NCBI GenBank assembly: GCA_910589415.1
Contig: OU342638.1
Coordinates: 11,448,014-11,512,013, forward strand
From: Malachius bipustulatus
Taxonomy: Eukaryota > Arthropoda > Insecta > Coleoptera > Melyridae
Direction: 5' to 3'
Length of the DNA stretch: 64,000 nt
Shown here: positions 62,278 through 64,000 of the stretch, one piece after another
How the letters are laid out: each line of letters starts with the position of its first letter
Numbering within the stretch: the first letter of the stretch is position 1
The notes under the pieces: model-generated
What the model was told of the DNA's origin: nothing
The model's database searches: none
Seen by the model: only the letters and a program-made list of their open reading frames with translations
Translations under genes and position numbers: made by a program

Positions 62278-62643
62278 CTACGGGATGTCTCTTGCCGATT
62301 TGGGGAGTCCACGACTGTTGCGGGTTTCTCTTTCCAATTTGCTGCACCAGGTGATGAGACCTCGAACTCGATTTCGGCGGGGTTGCTCAGGCTTGATGCT
62401 GCGGGTTGCTTGTAGTTTTGGAGACCTCGAACTCGATTTCGGCGGGGTTGCTCCTGTTGTGGCTGGCTTCGCTGCTGCTTTTGTGAGGGACCTCGAACTC
62501 GATTTCGGCGGGGTTGTACCTCTCGCTGCTGGAAGCTGCTGGTTCTGGATCTTCTTTTCTTGTTCCTCGTACCACGGACGCACTAAATTGATGGTGTGTT
62601 TCCGAATTTTATGGATTTGTAAGGAATTTTGAAAATCCGTCAC
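62278..62643 (-). CDS. Leader open frame with PPKSSSRS repeats
   Basis: 121 residues just after the primer site, before gag. It starts MTDFQNSLQIHKIRKH and contains repeated PPKSSSRS blocks generated by a DNA repeat (GAACTCGATTTCGGCGGGG at about 62363, 62435 and 62495). It may be a small leader protein or only a repeat-built frame. Confidence 0.4.
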   Translation of the reverse strand: MTDFQNSLQIHKIRKHTINLVRPWYEEQEKKIQNQQLPAARGTTPPKSSSRSLTKAAAKPATTGATPPKSSSRSPKLQATRSIKPEQPRRNRVRGLITWCSKLERETRNSRGLPKSARDIP

Positions 62644-62652
62644 GACTGCGCC

Positions 62653-63016
62653 AGTTTTGGTTGTCCCTTACGGTTTACCTTTTTTAAAAAGGGGAATCAG
62701 GCCGTAAGGATGGGAGTTGATGTTTGACAACCGAGTCTACTCACAATAATACAATTAAATGCGGGAATTGTGAATGTTTATTAAAACAGATAAACAAAAT
62801 AATTACAGCTTGTAGACTGATGTTATATCTTCGGTAATTATTGTAGACTGCCCGACGCAATGAAAAGGGGTTCTATTTAATACATTGCCACAGGTTCATT
62901 GCATCTTGAGCATTATGCTTATTTAACATATTCACAGGAATAACAAGAAGTCTATATGCAGACTAGCTTATGTCATCACTATTACATACAAGCCAAGGAG
63001 TTTAGCTATGATGACT
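62653..63016 (-). repeat. 5' LTR of the errantivirus-type element
   Basis: Identical to the 3' LTR by visual comparison. Confidence 0.95.
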
Positions 63017-63020
63017 CACG

Positions 63021-63894
63021 TACGTTGCTGTGAATTAGTGGAAGTAAATTTTCTGTAGGTAGAGGATAGGTCCCTCTACTATTAGTTGATGTCGGAAGTA
63101 TATTTCCTTCTCGCAGAAGATTATATAAAATACAGGCACACATTATTAGTTTATCTGTGGTTTTCGGATGCGTAGCAATTGGTTGAAAAAATAATCGAAA
63201 AAATGCACAAAGAATGCCAAAGGCGTTTTCAGTTGTCCTTCGAGCTCGAGAAAGTCGGTAATTATATATTGCTTTAGTTTTATCAGTCACTGATTGATTT
63301 CTTGGATATGGTTTCATGAGACGTTCATGAAGAGCAAATGCCTCATCCCCGAAAATGACATGGGGCACCAGGATATTCATACCAGGCGGCGGTTGTGGTG
63401 GTGGAATATTAAATTCTTTTTTTAGAATCTTTTGTCCAAATCTGCTTTTCAAATATATGCCTAAAATGAGATTTGTATAAGTTGTATCAGAAAAATTAAA
63501 AACTACGTTCATTATAATGCATTTACCTGCATCTCGTTCTCTCCCATACGATCCTACGTCTACTGCAACAAATTTATAATCTGCATCCACAATTGCCAAC
63601 ATAACCACTGAATAAAACTCCTTGTAATTAAAAAAAGTGGAACCACTATTTTTTGGAGCCTTTATCCGAACGTGTTTACCGTCAATTGCTCCAACACAGT
63701 TCGGAAAATCCCAAATAGATCTATATTTCCTAGATATTGTTTTGAACATTTCTTCTGTTGGTTGTGGCATTACCAAAGTGAGCATTCTTGTAAAAATGGA
63801 TTCAGCAACCTGCCTTATTATTATACTAATCCATGAATGGCATATTCTAAACTGAAACGCCAATGACCGAAAGGACTCTGCTGTAGCCAAAAAC
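63021..63894 (-). pseudogene. Second Harbinger transposase, split by the LTR element
   Basis: Exon begins at 63894 after a TTTTTCAG acceptor (an upstream exon lies beyond the window). Motifs: CVGAIDGKHVRI, FNYKEFYSVVMLAIVDADY, VGSYGRERDAG, VIFGDEAFAL and RARRTTENAFGILCAFF. A 66-base intron (63461-63526, GTAAAT...TTTTAG) interrupts the region after ERDAG but keeps frame. The C-terminus continues at 54319. Better preserved than the Harbinger at 31189. Confidence 0.8.
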
Positions 63895-64000
63895 CTGAAA
63901 AATTAACATCTAGTAATTCAAGACACTTATTACCTCATTGTTGTTTTTTTTATATTTACAGATATTGATTGCAGCAAGAGATGGGGATATGTAAGAGATT

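Larger units (their letters stand above)
54320..63016 (-). mobile_element. Errantivirus-type LTR retrotransposon with env, 8,697 bp
   Basis: Two 364-bp LTRs (54320-54683, 62653-63016) that look identical by eye, with AGT...ACT ends and a 4-bp duplication CACG (54316-54319, 63017-63020). Primer site: GGCGCAGTCG follows the 5' LTR, as in tRNA-Ser-primed gypsy/17.6 relatives. A purine tract GCGGGGAGG precedes the 3' LTR. Order on the minus strand: leader ORF, gag, protease, pol, env. Identical LTRs imply recent insertion. Confidence 0.95.

Noticed and set aside
1..64000. CRISPR arrays, tRNA or rRNA genes, bacterial operons
   Set aside because: No spaced direct repeats, cloverleaf or rRNA-like sequence noticed; introns and transposon types are eukaryotic. 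A tRNA scan was not possible.

Overview
The window is eukaryotic, AT-rich DNA with short GT-AG introns (56-66 bases), TATA/Inr core promoters, and insect-type transposons (piggyBac, PIF/Harbinger with MADF proteins, an errantivirus with env, an I/Jockey-type LINE, many TA-flanked foldback MITEs). It is best read as an insect chromosome; the order cannot be decided from the sequence. I see no ordinary host gene. The whole window is a nested graveyard of mobile elements and endogenous viruses.

The dominant theme is a Polinton/Maverick (adintovirus-like) family of virus-transposons in several decayed, partly duplicated pieces. Parts seen: a dUTPase; a small recurrent protein whose copies sit behind TATA/Inr promoters; a small tail-anchored protein; fragments resembling the N-terminal extension of the element's type-B DNA polymerase (no polymerase domain is present); two matrixin-type metalloproteases; a putative minor capsid, 48-residue protein and double-jelly-roll-like major capsid cassette; an 'IIDFQAF' protein; a four-exon small protein; a DDE integrase; an AlkB-like dioxygenase; a RING protein; and several unknowns. 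The best-defined copy is a 5,446-bp element at 43921-49366 with AG...CT termini, ~300-bp terminal inverted repeats and a 6-bp target duplication (GTTGTC), the Polinton signature, inserted in a LINE.

Layout: 1-8.1 kb, unit A (small protein, tail-anchored protein, polymerase-N fragment, metalloprotease), interrupted by an intact piggyBac. 8.1-11.6 kb, a 3.5-kb element with GCGCATGCGC-rich inverted ends. 11.6-14.3 kb, the capsid cassette. 15.0-18.3 kb, small and tail-anchored proteins, then on the minus strand three genes ending in the integrase. 18.4-20.8 kb, a MITE and a second partial cassette. 22.6-30.5 kb, unit B, a paralogue of unit A that lacks its piggyBac, with the dUTPase and a metalloprotease-hemopexin gene. 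30.6-37.1 kb, minus-strand fragments split by a Harbinger element that carries a LINE joined to a mononegavirus-like nucleoprotein fossil. 38.8-40.9 kb, a diverged capsid fragment and an apparently intact four-exon small gene. 41.0-52.4 kb, the LINE, split by a MITE and by the Polinton-like element. 53-64 kb, another small-protein copy and a second Harbinger split by an 8.7-kb errantivirus whose 364-bp LTRs look identical.

The most unusual pattern is compact coupling of neighbouring genes: four junctions in the Polinton-type clusters (17401, 47772, 48035, 48393, all minus strand) overlap as TAATG, stop and start sharing one base. That suggests termination-reinitiation on polycistronic messages. 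Most genes carry lesions, several shared between copies, so much of the amplification happened after decay began.
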